From positions 1 to 32,250 of the forward strand of contig CAJXRZ010000073.1 in the NCBI GenBank assembly GCA_913060515.1: 32,250 bases of DNA, written 5' to 3'. Shown in pieces: positions 15,627 to 23,137 of this stretch (position 1 is its first letter; each line of letters opens with the position of its first letter). The notes under the pieces are model-generated. The model ran no database searches, was not told where the DNA came from, and saw nothing but the letters and a program-made list of their open reading frames with translations. The stretch comes from an uncultured Pseudomonadota bacterium (lineage in GTDB: Bacteria > Myxococcota_A > UBA796 > CAJQPC01). A program made the position numbers and the translations under genes.

Positions 15627-15650
15627 GCCCCCTCCCCAGGGAACTCTCAC

Positions 15651-15758
15651 TCACTCGGAGTCAAGCGAAGCAAAGCTATGGGTGCATCGCCGACCAGCCC
15701 CGACGTCTTGGGCCGGCAGAAGGAGCAGGGAGCTGGTCAGGGCGATCTTCTTGAGCAC
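15651..15758 (-). pseudogene. Truncated or miniature paralogue of the secreted-protein leader
   Basis: Reads GTG CTC AAG AAG ATC GCC CTG..., giving MLKKIALTSSLLLLPAQDVG and 15 more residues before TGA (35 in all). The first 14 residues resemble MLKKITLASTLLAL of the gene at 14031-15494, and the upstream region is duplicated too. The rest does not resemble that protein, so this is either a relic of a deleted paralogue that kept its promoter, signal sequence and terminator, or a very small exported peptide gene. The complete promoter-ORF-terminator arrangement makes expression possible. Confidence 0.5.
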
Positions 15759-15832
15759 GGGGACCTCGCTTGGGTTCCCTTTCTTTGTAGAGTCTGCATC
15801 CCCAGTTGTGACCCTACGCGAATCCTATGCCG
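15721..15832 (-). repeat. Duplicated leader/upstream region, copy B
   Basis: Second copy of the leader region, carrying the start of the 35-codon ORF and its upstream sequence. Its far end overlaps the last codons and stop of the sulfotransferase gene (stop at 15825), so any promoter in this copy lies partly inside that coding region. The block 15804-15829 matches 15543-15568. Confidence 0.7.
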
Positions 15833-16673
15833 TCGCGGAACGCTCCGCTTCTGGTCCCTGATATCCAAGCATCTCCGCCAGTTGTGCGCAGCTCTGGGCG
15901 ATGATTGCGGTGTCGTGGGCGTCCAGCAGGCTGGGGGGCTTGCGCACGCCGCGGATCTTCACGGCCAGGGGGCCGGGGTCCAAGTCCTTCAAGCCGCAGT
16001 GGGTGCTGATCTGTCCCAGGTCAAAGCCGGGCTGAATCAGGTCTTCGTAGCGCACCAAAATGCCGGAATCGCTGGGCCACTGTAGGAAGCTGCGGGTGAG
16101 CTTGGCCCAGTGCTTGCCGAAGTGCTCGGCGGTCTGAATGGGCCGGTTGGGCCACTGCTCGTAGAGGGGCAGGCCCTTGGCGCTGGACCAGGCATCCCAG
16201 GGGTTGCGTACCAAGAAGATGAAGCGGGCCTGGGGGTAGACCCAGCTCAGAAAGCGGGCGTCCATGGCCTGGAGGCGCACCTCTTTGAGGCCCCAACGAG
16301 TGAAGCCGCGGGCCTGAGCGGGGAGGGCAAAGAGGGTGTCCAGCTGGGCACGGAAGCTGTCGCGCAGGGCCTGTGGTGGCGGATACAGGTTCGCGATCCA
16401 TCCGCCCACGAGGTCACCGTGGCTGGGTTCGGCGAAGTGCATCTCGGTGGGCCACTCCGGACGCAGCGCCATGCTGGCGCGGGTCAGGGATGGAATCAGT
16501 CCGGCGCGTCCGTAGGGCTCTCCCCAGACCAGAGCCTCGCCCGTAGAGCAGAGCAGGCGCTGGAGCAGGGTGCTGCCGCTTCGCCAGCCGGCGGAGAGCA
16601 GGAAGATGGGCGCGGAGTCCTCGCTGGCCGCCAAGTCAAAGCGGGCGTCAAAGCGTGTGAGGTGGTTGTCCAT
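15825..16673 (-). CDS. PAPS-dependent sulfotransferase-family protein
   Basis: A 282-residue cytoplasmic protein predicted to transfer sulfate from PAPS to a hydroxyl or amine acceptor. The 5'-phosphosulfate loop is FLLSAGWRSGSTLLQRLL (P-loop-like, about residues 24-41), and the 3'-phosphate-binding region is FIFLVRNPWDAWSSAKG (151-167). The spacing matches bacterial sulfotransferases with an Arg-Ser-Gly-Ser-Thr loop. The acceptor is unknown; in this type of bacterium it could be a lipid, polysaccharide or peptide product. ATG 16673 was chosen because TTGGAG lies about 9 nt before it; an in-frame TTG 12 codons upstream (16709) is a weaker alternative. Confidence 0.85.
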   Translation of the reverse strand: MDNHLTRFDARFDLAASEDSAPIFLLSAGWRSGSTLLQRLLCSTGEALVWGEPYGRAGLIPSLTRASMALRPEWPTEMHFAEPSHGDLVGGWIANLYPPPQALRDSFRAQLDTLFALPAQARGFTRWGLKEVRLQAMDARFLSWVYPQARFIFLVRNPWDAWSSAKGLPLYEQWPNRPIQTAEHFGKHWAKLTRSFLQWPSDSGILVRYEDLIQPGFDLGQISTHCGLKDLDPGPLAVKIRGVRKPPSLLDAHDTAIIAQSCAQLAEMLGYQGPEAERSATA

Positions 16674-16832
16674 GTGGTCCGGCTCCAAGATGGGGCGGGA
16701 TCGGACCAAGCGGGCCAGGCTTTAGGACTTTGTTCAGGCATAAAGCTCAATGGCAAGCGGGCTGGGCAATGGCTCTGTGTGCGCCCACGTGGAAGCCAGC
16801 TGCGATACTCTGCTCGGAACCGGAGTGTGTTC

Positions 16833-17564
16833 GTGGACATCAAGCCCAAACAAACGCCCTATGCCAGCCCAGAGGCGACCCCAGCCGCCACCACTGTGGA
16901 CATTGGCCAAGCCTTCTCCTACATGACCGCCGACCCCCAGTGGTTGAACAAGGTGGTCATCATGGGGCTGGTCACCCTGATTCCCGTCGCCGGCTACCTG
17001 GTCGTCTTTGGCTGGATGCGTGAGATCTTCGAGCGCGCCAAGGAGGGCCGCCAGGAGCTGCCCGCCTTGGACTTTGGTACGCAGCTCGAGAAGGGCATCG
17101 CCCCTTTCGTGGCGATGCTCGGTCCTATGGCCGCGATGATGATTGGCATGTTTGGACTGCAGCTGCTGATGATTCCCTTCGCGCTCTTGGCCGAGGCCAC
17201 TCAGGGGACCGCGGTTGCTGGGGTCCTGGGTGCGCTCATGGGTCTGTTGGGTGTGTTGATCAGCCTGGTCATGTTTGTCGCGATCTTCGCCATCTCTGCG
17301 GTCGTGCCAGAGGTGATGCGCCGCGGCATGCGTGGCGAGATGATGCCCATCCTGAGCCCCAAGGCCTCCATCGTGGCCATCAAGAACAACGGCGGGGCTT
17401 TCCTGATGGTGTTGGTGGGTAGCTTTGCCTTCAACATGATCAGCCAGGTGGGCGTGATGCTCTGCTTTGTGGGCATGTTCGTGACCATGCCCCTGGCGAT
17501 GGTCGGGATGAGCCACCTCTTGGCCCAGTGGGACCGCGTCGCGGGCGATCCGCAGGCTGCCTGA
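16833..17564 (+). CDS. Polytopic membrane protein (DUF4013-like) 1
   Basis: A 243-residue inner-membrane protein. After a Pro/Thr-rich N-terminus and the amphipathic AFSYMTADPQWLNK it has about five hydrophobic segments (VVIMGLVTLIPVAGYLVVFGW; APFVAMLGPMAAMMIGMFGLQLLMIPFALL; VLGALMGLLGVLISLVMFVAIFAISAVV; AFLMVLVGSFAFNMISQVGVMLCFVGMFVTMPLAM). The motif W..K....GL...IP..G.....GW..E is typical of DUF4013-type proteins of unknown function. GTG 16833 was chosen because GGAG lies 7 nt upstream; GTG 16827 is possible but too close to it. TACTCT at 16806-16811 could be the -10. It directly abuts a second, similar gene. Confidence 0.8.
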   Translation: MDIKPKQTPYASPEATPAATTVDIGQAFSYMTADPQWLNKVVIMGLVTLIPVAGYLVVFGWMREIFERAKEGRQELPALDFGTQLEKGIAPFVAMLGPMAAMMIGMFGLQLLMIPFALLAEATQGTAVAGVLGALMGLLGVLISLVMFVAIFAISAVVPEVMRRGMRGEMMPILSPKASIVAIKNNGGAFLMVLVGSFAFNMISQVGVMLCFVGMFVTMPLAMVGMSHLLAQWDRVAGDPQAA

Positions 17565-18278
17565 GTGAGCGAGGAGAAGCCTCATTCCCGGATTGATATC
17601 AACCAAGCCACTGCAATCTTTGAAGATTCGCAGGGCTGGTTCAAGTCGGCCTGGGTCGCTGCACTAAACGCGCTGATCCCTTTTCTAGGGCCCGTCGTGG
17701 TCATCGGATGGGGGAGAGCACTCTACGAGCATGGGCTGACCGAGCCCAACCAGCTCACAGAGGTGGCCTTCGAGCGCGATCTCAACATTGGCAAGGACAC
17801 CGCACCGGGGATCTTGGGCTGGCCGGCTGCGTTGCTGGCTATCGACGGTCTGCGCCGCATCTTGGTCTGGGGGACCGGTCTTCTCTTGCGACAGTTGACC
17901 GAGCACCTCGGGCCGGATCTGCTGGTGCAACTCGAGGTGCTGCTCTACGGCGGCAGCCGCCTGGCCTCTTGGGCAGTGACCCTACTGTGGATTCCATGGG
18001 TGCTGCTGCTGCCAGAGCTTGTGCGGCGCGTTTACCAGGGAGATGCTTTCCCTTGGCAAAACCCTGGGCCTTCAATGCTGGCCATCAAGATGAACCTGGA
18101 CGGCTACCAGAAGGTCGTGGTTATGAGCGGCATTGTGCTGGGAGTCTCCTGGATTGTGAGCGGCGTCTTTGGCTGGTTGGCCCTGTTTGTGGCCCCGCTG
18201 GCTTGGGCTGTACTGGTGCATTTGGCGGCCCAGTGGCATCGCGTCGTCGCGGACCACGGAGTGCCAGGCACGGTCTGA
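17565..18278 (+). CDS. Polytopic membrane protein (DUF4013-like) 2
   Basis: A 237-residue paralogue of the preceding protein, starting with GTG immediately after its TGA (no intervening base). Shared features are an opening amphipathic segment with a Trp (QGWFKSAWVAALNALIPFLGPVVVIGWGRALYE), several hydrophobic spans, and the closing HLAAQWHRVVADHG, which matches HLLAQWDRVAGDP in gene 1. The tight junction and shared architecture suggest a heteromeric membrane pair. Function unknown. Confidence 0.8.
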   Translation: MSEEKPHSRIDINQATAIFEDSQGWFKSAWVAALNALIPFLGPVVVIGWGRALYEHGLTEPNQLTEVAFERDLNIGKDTAPGILGWPAALLAIDGLRRILVWGTGLLLRQLTEHLGPDLLVQLEVLLYGGSRLASWAVTLLWIPWVLLLPELVRRVYQGDAFPWQNPGPSMLAIKMNLDGYQKVVVMSGIVLGVSWIVSGVFGWLALFVAPLAWAVLVHLAAQWHRVVADHGVPGTV

Positions 18279-18385
18279 CACCGCTCTGTTGTTCATTGTA
18301 ATGCCCTGAATAGGCACGCAGAGGCTATCGTCTGAGCCCTCGATCCCAGCTGTGAGTGCAGCCTGGACCCCAACCCGGAGCCCTC

Positions 18386-18901
18386 GTGATTTCACTGCTC
18401 GCCGTCATGGCCGCCCCGCTTATGCCTGCCTCTTGGACCGCCCAAGAGACGGTCAATGTCTACACGGGCACCTACGTGGTCGCCCAGAGTAAAACGGCCA
18501 TCCGTGCTGATCTGGACCAGAAGGCCGCAGAGGCCGCTGCCAGCTTCCCCTTCTACGCCAAGAGCATCGCGGAGGGGCGCCTGGTCGAAGCGATGACCTT
18601 CTGTGAGACCTACGAGATCGACCTGCAGGCCGACTCTTGGTCCAACAAGTGTGACGCGCTGCCCCCGCTCAACCGGCCCATCGACAAGTCGGTGACCACC
18701 TGGCAGGGGGATGGCGGCCCGGTCAAGACCCGCATCTCCCGCAAGGGCGACAAGGTGATCTTGAGCCTGCAGACCGAGAGCGGAAGGCGGGTGAACACCT
18801 TTGTGTTCAAGCCCGACGGCACCATGAAGCTGACCGTGTCCCTGGCCAGCGACAGCCTGGAGGAGCCGGTCACTTGGACCGTGCCCTACAAGCTGCAGTA
18901 G
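18386..18901 (+). CDS. Exported protein of unknown function
   Basis: A 171-residue protein with an N-terminal signal peptide (MISLLAVMAAPLMPASWTAQE). Mature part: TVNVYTGTYVVAQSKTAIRADLDQKAAEAAASFPFYAKSIAEGRL is helical in its second half, followed by a C-terminal beta region (KTRISRKGDKVILSLQTESGRRVNTFVFKPDGTMKLTVSLAS). Two cysteines (FCETYEIDL, NKCDAL) could form a disulfide. GTG 18386 was preferred over GTG 18356 because CGGAG lies about 6 nt upstream and it puts the hydrophobic core near the start. The 107-nt gap before it contains a possible -10, TATCGT, near 18326. No family recognised; probably periplasmic. Confidence 0.75.
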   Translation: MISLLAVMAAPLMPASWTAQETVNVYTGTYVVAQSKTAIRADLDQKAAEAAASFPFYAKSIAEGRLVEAMTFCETYEIDLQADSWSNKCDALPPLNRPIDKSVTTWQGDGGPVKTRISRKGDKVILSLQTESGRRVNTFVFKPDGTMKLTVSLASDSLEEPVTWTVPYKLQ

Positions 18902-18910
18902 TGCCCGCGG

Positions 18911-19996
18911 CTACTCGGCCAGCTCGAGCTGAAGGACCCGCATAAAGTCTTGGGCGTTGGTCACCACGCCAAAGGCTTGGTGGGTGCCGCGGTCCTTGAG
19001 TTTGGAGACCAAGAACTCGGTCTGGTCGACCACGATGGTGGCCAGCTCGTCTAGGCTGCCGTCTGGACGCGTGCAGAAGGTGGCCAGCATGTTGCCCACC
19101 GCGATGGCGTGAAGGGCGGTGGCGACCATCACGACCATGGTGGCCTTGACCGTCTGCTCCCGCATGGCGCTCTGGGATTCACCGGCATCTGTGATGGTCT
19201 CGGGCAGGGGGCCGTCGTCTCGGATGCTTCCGCAGATGACATAGGGCGTGCCGGTGTCCACGCAGGCCTTCATGATCCCGCTCTCGACCTGGCCGTTTTG
19301 ACAGATGGCTTGGATGCCGCCGGCATGTTTGACGGCGTTGATGGCCTTCATGTGCAAGTTGTGGCCGCCCGCGGCGGGGCTGCCGTCGCTGTACATGCCC
19401 AGGGTGCTGCCAAAGAGCGCCATCTCGATATCGTGGACCGGCACGGCGTTGCCCGTGAGCAGCGCGTGGCAGTAGCCATTTCGGATCAGCCAGTCCATGG
19501 CAGCGCGGCCTCGTGAGTGGACCAATGCTGGACCGATGACCCAGATAATATGACCGTTGTCACCACGGTTTTTCTTGAATGCGGCCAATAGACCATCGTA
19601 GTCCACCGGTTTTTCACGACTCACGTCCGAAGACATGAAAGAGAAGGCCTCTTCGTGGTGCGTTCCATCACTTGGGGCCTGGAAACCCTTGTCCCAGACA
19701 TAAACGCCTTCGCTGCCATCTTCGGCCGCGGCGATGGCCACCAGGTCCCCCTTGGAGATGTTCCGGAACTCCCGAACCATCAGCCGATCATTGGCTTTGT
19801 CCCAGACAATATGGGAGTCCATGCGTGGGTCTTCTGGCATGCGCCAGGCGCCGCCAGCCCGCACATAGGTGGGGAAGTTGGTCGTGCATAAAAAGCCGTG
19901 GGGAAGCATGGCATCGGCCGGTGCAGCCTCAAATCGGCAGTCAGGGGCGTCAGAGAGGCCCAAAGTGGCAAAATCAGGGGGGCGGTACGTGGCCAA
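18911..19996 (-). CDS. TIGR00300/LOR-SDH-like protein (ornithine cyclodeaminase-type)
   Basis: A 361-residue member of the TIGR00300 family, related to the C-terminal part of cyanobacterial ArgZ/AgrE and to the archaeal non-canonical ornithine cyclodeaminase, which converts ornithine to proline and ammonia with NAD. Family blocks are all present: FLCTTNFPTYVRAGGAW with PEDPRMDSHIV (34-63), VIGPALVHSRG (153-163), LLTGNAVPVHDIEMALFG (179-196), GGHNLHMKAIN (210-220), VICGSIRDDGPLPETITD (253-270) and KLKDRGTHQAFGVVTN near the end. The TTG start at 19996 follows CGGAGCAAAAA. The gene is divergent, 77 nt apart, from an aminotransferase-like gene of the ornithine-aminotransferase class, which supports a link to arginine/ornithine metabolism. 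No N-terminal arginine dihydrolase domain is fused. Exact activity is unproven. Confidence 0.85.
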   Translation of the reverse strand: MATYRPPDFATLGLSDAPDCRFEAAPADAMLPHGFLCTTNFPTYVRAGGAWRMPEDPRMDSHIVWDKANDRLMVREFRNISKGDLVAIAAAEDGSEGVYVWDKGFQAPSDGTHHEEAFSFMSSDVSREKPVDYDGLLAAFKKNRGDNGHIIWVIGPALVHSRGRAAMDWLIRNGYCHALLTGNAVPVHDIEMALFGSTLGMYSDGSPAAGGHNLHMKAINAVKHAGGIQAICQNGQVESGIMKACVDTGTPYVICGSIRDDGPLPETITDAGESQSAMREQTVKATMVVMVATALHAIAVGNMLATFCTRPDGSLDELATIVVDQTEFLVSKLKDRGTHQAFGVVTNAQDFMRVLQLELAE

Positions 19997-20073
19997 TTTT
20001 TGCTCCGAGGTGCGCTCCGAAGTCTACTGGAGATCGCAGGGCGGGCTATGGGAGAGACCTCCTGGGAGCGTGT

Positions 20074-21009
20074 GTGTCCTTTCTCTTGGAACAAGGCGAT
20101 GGGGCCTGGGTGCGAAACGCCCTGGGCGCGCCTCGCATGGACTTGTCCAGCCCCGAATTGGTCCTTGGGTACTGCGAGCCCAGCGTGCTGGCGGTCGCTC
20201 AACGTGCCTTGGGCACCTTGGGCTACACCCCCGCCCAGAGCGAGGGACAGAGCCAGGCCGAGTCGCTCCTGGTGCAGCGCACCGCCTTTGAGCGCGCCCA
20301 GCTCTTCTCCTGCGGCGAGCAGGCCAAGGCTTTCGCGATTCAATCGGCTTTGGCTCAGAATCCGGGTCGGGTGGTGGAGCTGCACGGCGGCCAGGCCATC
20401 GACATTCCCAGCGACTGCACTGTTGTTGTCGTCTCCATGTTGGGAGAGCGCCTCGCGCCCGAGGGCTGGCTGGGCGAGGTGAACGATGCGGCCCTGAACG
20501 CACTGCTGATCTGCGATGAGCGGCAGACCGGGCTGGGCCGCACCGGGAAGCTCTTCGCCTACCAGCATGAGCACCTGGCGCCAGACTTTGTGGTCCTGGG
20601 TGCTGGATTGGGGGGCGGTGTGGTCAACGCCGGCGCCGTACTGGGGCCGGTCTGGCTGCCCCAAGGCCCTGGAGTCGGCCACCTGGTGGGTGTGTGCGCC
20701 CACGCTGCTTGGACGGCCGTGCAAACCCAGCTCCCGGCCAGTCAACGCTCTGGACGCCACCTCTTCAGCGCCCTGCGCAAGCTGCCTGGCACGCTGGTTC
20801 AGGAGCTGGACGCTTTGGGTCTGATGGCGGTTCTGCGCCTGACCCCCGAGCTGGGTGGTGCGAGCAAGGTGGCCACAAAGCTGCGTGAAGCTGGCCTGAT
20901 GGTGCACGCAAACGGCGCAAATGAGCTACTGATTTGCGCACCTCTCTCCATCTCCACCGACGAGCTCGACTGGGCCGTTGGTCATCTGAACGCGGTGATC
21001 TGGACATGA
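20074..21009 (+). CDS. Degenerate class-III aminotransferase homologue lacking the PLP lysine
   Basis: A 311-residue relative of ornithine/acetylornithine aminotransferases (normally about 400). The N-terminal block EQGDGAWVRNALGAPRMDLSS and GYCEPSVLAVAQRALGTLGYTP match the family, as does the core LLICDERQTGLGRTGKLFA (145-162), which keeps the Asp that contacts the PLP ring nitrogen. The Schiff-base motif is LGAGLGGG (175-182): Ala177 (codon GCT, 20602-20604) stands where Lys is invariant. The phosphate-binding SGxEA loop is altered to SCGEQA, and roughly 80-100 residues of the middle and C-terminus are missing. It cannot be an ordinary transaminase; a structural or regulatory role is possible. 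The frame is open with no stops. GTG 20074 was chosen for GGGAG 5 nt upstream; ATG 20137 is an alternative. The end overlaps the next gene by ATGA. Confidence 0.7.
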   Translation: MSFLLEQGDGAWVRNALGAPRMDLSSPELVLGYCEPSVLAVAQRALGTLGYTPAQSEGQSQAESLLVQRTAFERAQLFSCGEQAKAFAIQSALAQNPGRVVELHGGQAIDIPSDCTVVVVSMLGERLAPEGWLGEVNDAALNALLICDERQTGLGRTGKLFAYQHEHLAPDFVVLGAGLGGGVVNAGAVLGPVWLPQGPGVGHLVGVCAHAAWTAVQTQLPASQRSGRHLFSALRKLPGTLVQELDALGLMAVLRLTPELGGASKVATKLREAGLMVHANGANELLICAPLSISTDELDWAVGHLNAVIWT

Positions 21010-21779
21010 CGACCACGCCTTCCGGCAAGCCTTTCCCTTGGCGCCTCCGTCTCTTCCACGAAGGCTTCGCCGGCATTCGTGCCGAATGGGCTGGAAGAAC
21101 CTTCCGCTTCGACCCCTATGAGTCGGTGGCAGAGGAGGACCAGGTCGTCTTGACTTGGCATCAGCCCGAGCACAGCAATGTGTTGATCGAGGCCCTCAAG
21201 GGCGGCAGCCGCGTCCGGGTCCTGGCCGACGCCGCCCTGCACCCATGGCTCAAGGAAGCAGGCAGCCCACAGCTGAGCGCGCCCGGTGGCTACGTGGACA
21301 AAGAGGTGCTGGTCGAGGCCATGCCCTACACCCCACGTCAGATCAACGAGAACCTGGCCAAGGCCAGCGCCGCGCTGATGAACCCCACCCAAGCCGCACG
21401 GCACTTCCTGAACCGGAGCCGCCAGCCGGAGTCCGATCCCCAGGTCGTTCAGCTCACCTTCCCTGATGGTGGCCGACTGCTGCATCTGGGTTGCTCGCTT
21501 CACCGGAGCACCGATGCCGAGTGGCTGCGTCGGGCTCAGGAGCACTTTGGAGGCGCCGACTGGATCGTCGTGGGCATGGAGCCCGGTGAGGAGGCCGCCG
21601 TCTCTGAGATGATCACCGCATTCGAGGGCAAGTTCGTGCACATCACGGACCTGGTCAACGAGAAGCGTGCCCAGCTGGGCCTGCCGGTGAACATCCTGAC
21701 CTTGCCCGTTGATGCCCTGCGGGATGCAGGGGTGGAAGCCTTCCCCTTCGTCTCCGGCGCCGGCTACCGCTACGAGTAG
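21006..21779 (+). CDS. Metallo-beta-lactamase-fold-like protein (degenerate, tentative)
   Basis: A 257-residue protein overlapping the aminotransferase-like gene (ATGA), so translated with it. The pattern GIRAEWAGRTFRFDPYES...DQVVLTWHQPEHSNVLIEALKGG, followed by VRVLADAALHPWLKEAG, resembles the first half of MBL-fold hydrolases of the UlaG type, where a THxHxDH motif would be expected; here it is TWHQPEHS, so the metal site is incomplete. Later blocks (FPDGGRLLHLGCSLHRS; HFGGADWIVVGMEPGEEAAVSEMI) could correspond to later strands of the fold. The similarity is weak and rests on reading by eye. No signal peptide, so cytoplasmic. The ATG sits on the upstream stop. Confidence 0.6.
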   Translation: MTTTPSGKPFPWRLRLFHEGFAGIRAEWAGRTFRFDPYESVAEEDQVVLTWHQPEHSNVLIEALKGGSRVRVLADAALHPWLKEAGSPQLSAPGGYVDKEVLVEAMPYTPRQINENLAKASAALMNPTQAARHFLNRSRQPESDPQVVQLTFPDGGRLLHLGCSLHRSTDAEWLRRAQEHFGGADWIVVGMEPGEEAAVSEMITAFEGKFVHITDLVNEKRAQLGLPVNILTLPVDALRDAGVEAFPFVSGAGYRYE

Positions 21780-21784
21780 CTGCT

Positions 21785-23137
21785 TCAGTTCGGCGGGCAG
21801 TCCATGCCGCCGACTGGAAGTACTTGGGTGACCCGCTCCGGCGGTCCACTGGCCTCGAAGACCCAGACCATGTTGATGTGCGTGGGTGGGTCCTTGGGCA
21901 AGACCTGGGACCAATGTTGGCAGGCCCAGATCACCATCGGCTCCCGATAGCGATTGGTAGGGTCGACCATCTGCGCGCGGATGGCCTTTCGCCAGCGCAT
22001 GCCGCCGTAGTGTTGGCTTAGGTCCTGGGGTTTGTCCAGGCTCCAGTGCCGGCCACTGAAGAGCTCGGTGTCGGGACGCTCCGCGAACTGGCCCTGCAGC
22101 AGCAGCCAACCCTCCCGGTTCATGGGCTGGGGCGCGTACATGTTCCAGTGCTGGGACAGACGCACCGTGTGCAAGGCGGCCTCGATGCGCGGGGTGTGGG
22201 TCCAGCCCAGGCTGTGAAGGTTGGTGAGGGCCAGAACCAACAACAAGGCGGCGCTGATGCCCAGGTTGAGGGGGCCGGGGCGCTGGCCGAGGAGCTCCTT
22301 GCCGAAGAGCTGTGCGGGCAGAAGCAGCAGCCAGGCGCTCCAGGCCACCAGGGGGAAGATGCCCACGCGCAGCCCCAGCGAGAAGGCCCCATGCGTCAGG
22401 ATCCAGAAGGCCACCAGCCCCACCCGAAGTCGCCATCGTGGGATCAGGAGCAGCAGCGGGGTGGCCAGCTCGGCGGCCAGGGTGAACCAGGTGAGCCCCT
22501 CGCAGAGCTGTGGGTGGTCCAGTAGCCATGGGGCCATGGGGCCGGCGTAGTGCTGAATGCGTAGGGCCATGGCCACCGCCTCCCCGCTGTGCCAAGCGCC
22601 GGACTTGAGCAGCCCGCCCACCCCGTAGAGGGCCATCAGCAGGGCCAAGGGAATGGCCGCGGGCAGGCCTTGGAGGCTGCGCGGGGGCCGGCCCTCCACG
22701 TTCCACGCGCCGCCCAGAGGCAGCAAGGTGGCCAGCAGCATGAGCCAGCGCAGCAGGGGGTCGGCGGCGAAGAGTACCTGGGGATTGCGGGCGTGCAAGC
22801 TCCACAAGAGCAGAGCGACGATTCCAGCCATCCAGCGGCTCTTCCAGCCCAAGATCAGCGCTATAGACGCCAGCGCGGCCACCGCGAAGAGCGCTCCCTG
22901 CCACAGTCCGCTGCCCGACCAGAAGTGCGGCCAGAGGGAGGGAGCCAGCATGGCCCGAGGCAAGATCCCCGCGTCCGTGTAGTGGGCCTGCAGGTCCACC
23001 GCTCTGGAGCCCAGGTCCACCAGCGAGGTCACCCCAAGTCCAACGCGAAAGAGCGAGATCGCGCGGCCATCCAGGTGCAGGAGACGCGCCAGCCCCCGGG
23101 CCTTGGAGGCCCTTGGGTCAGGGGCTGAGCCGCTCAG
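21785..23137 (-). CDS. HTTM-domain (vitamin K-dependent carboxylase-like) membrane protein
   Basis: About 450 residues, with a horizontally transferred transmembrane (HTTM, PF05090-related) domain: ISLFRVGLGVTSLVDLGSRA, then DLQAHYTDAGILPRA is the usual N-terminal signature, followed by several membrane segments, and QHWNMYAPQPM begins the soluble C-terminal part. Bacterial members are mostly of unknown function; gamma-glutamyl carboxylase is the animal relative. The start is unusual: no in-frame ATG, GTG or TTG precedes the conserved N-terminus. The best candidate is CTG at 23137, which overlaps the TGA of the FHA gene (CTGA). A GTG at 23032 would remove conserved residues. It is last in the signalling operon and convergent with the MBL-like gene. 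Confidence 0.75.
   Translation of the reverse strand: MSGSAPDPRASKARGLARLLHLDGRAISLFRVGLGVTSLVDLGSRAVDLQAHYTDAGILPRAMLAPSLWPHFWSGSGLWQGALFAVAALASIALILGWKSRWMAGIVALLLWSLHARNPQVLFAADPLLRWLMLLATLLPLGGAWNVEGRPPRSLQGLPAAIPLALLMALYGVGGLLKSGAWHSGEAVAMALRIQHYAGPMAPWLLDHPQLCEGLTWFTLAAELATPLLLLIPRWRLRVGLVAFWILTHGAFSLGLRVGIFPLVAWSAWLLLLPAQLFGKELLGQRPGPLNLGISAALLLVLALTNLHSLGWTHTPRIEAALHTVRLSQHWNMYAPQPMNREGWLLLQGQFAERPDTELFSGRHWSLDKPQDLSQHYGGMRWRKAIRAQMVDPTNRYREPMVIWACQHWSQVLPKDPPTHINMVWVFEASGPPERVTQVLPVGGMDCPPN

Noticed and set aside
20982-22904. 640-codon minus-strand frame
   Set aside because: Out of frame with the HTTM gene and antisense to the MBL-like gene; composition is typical of a shadow frame.
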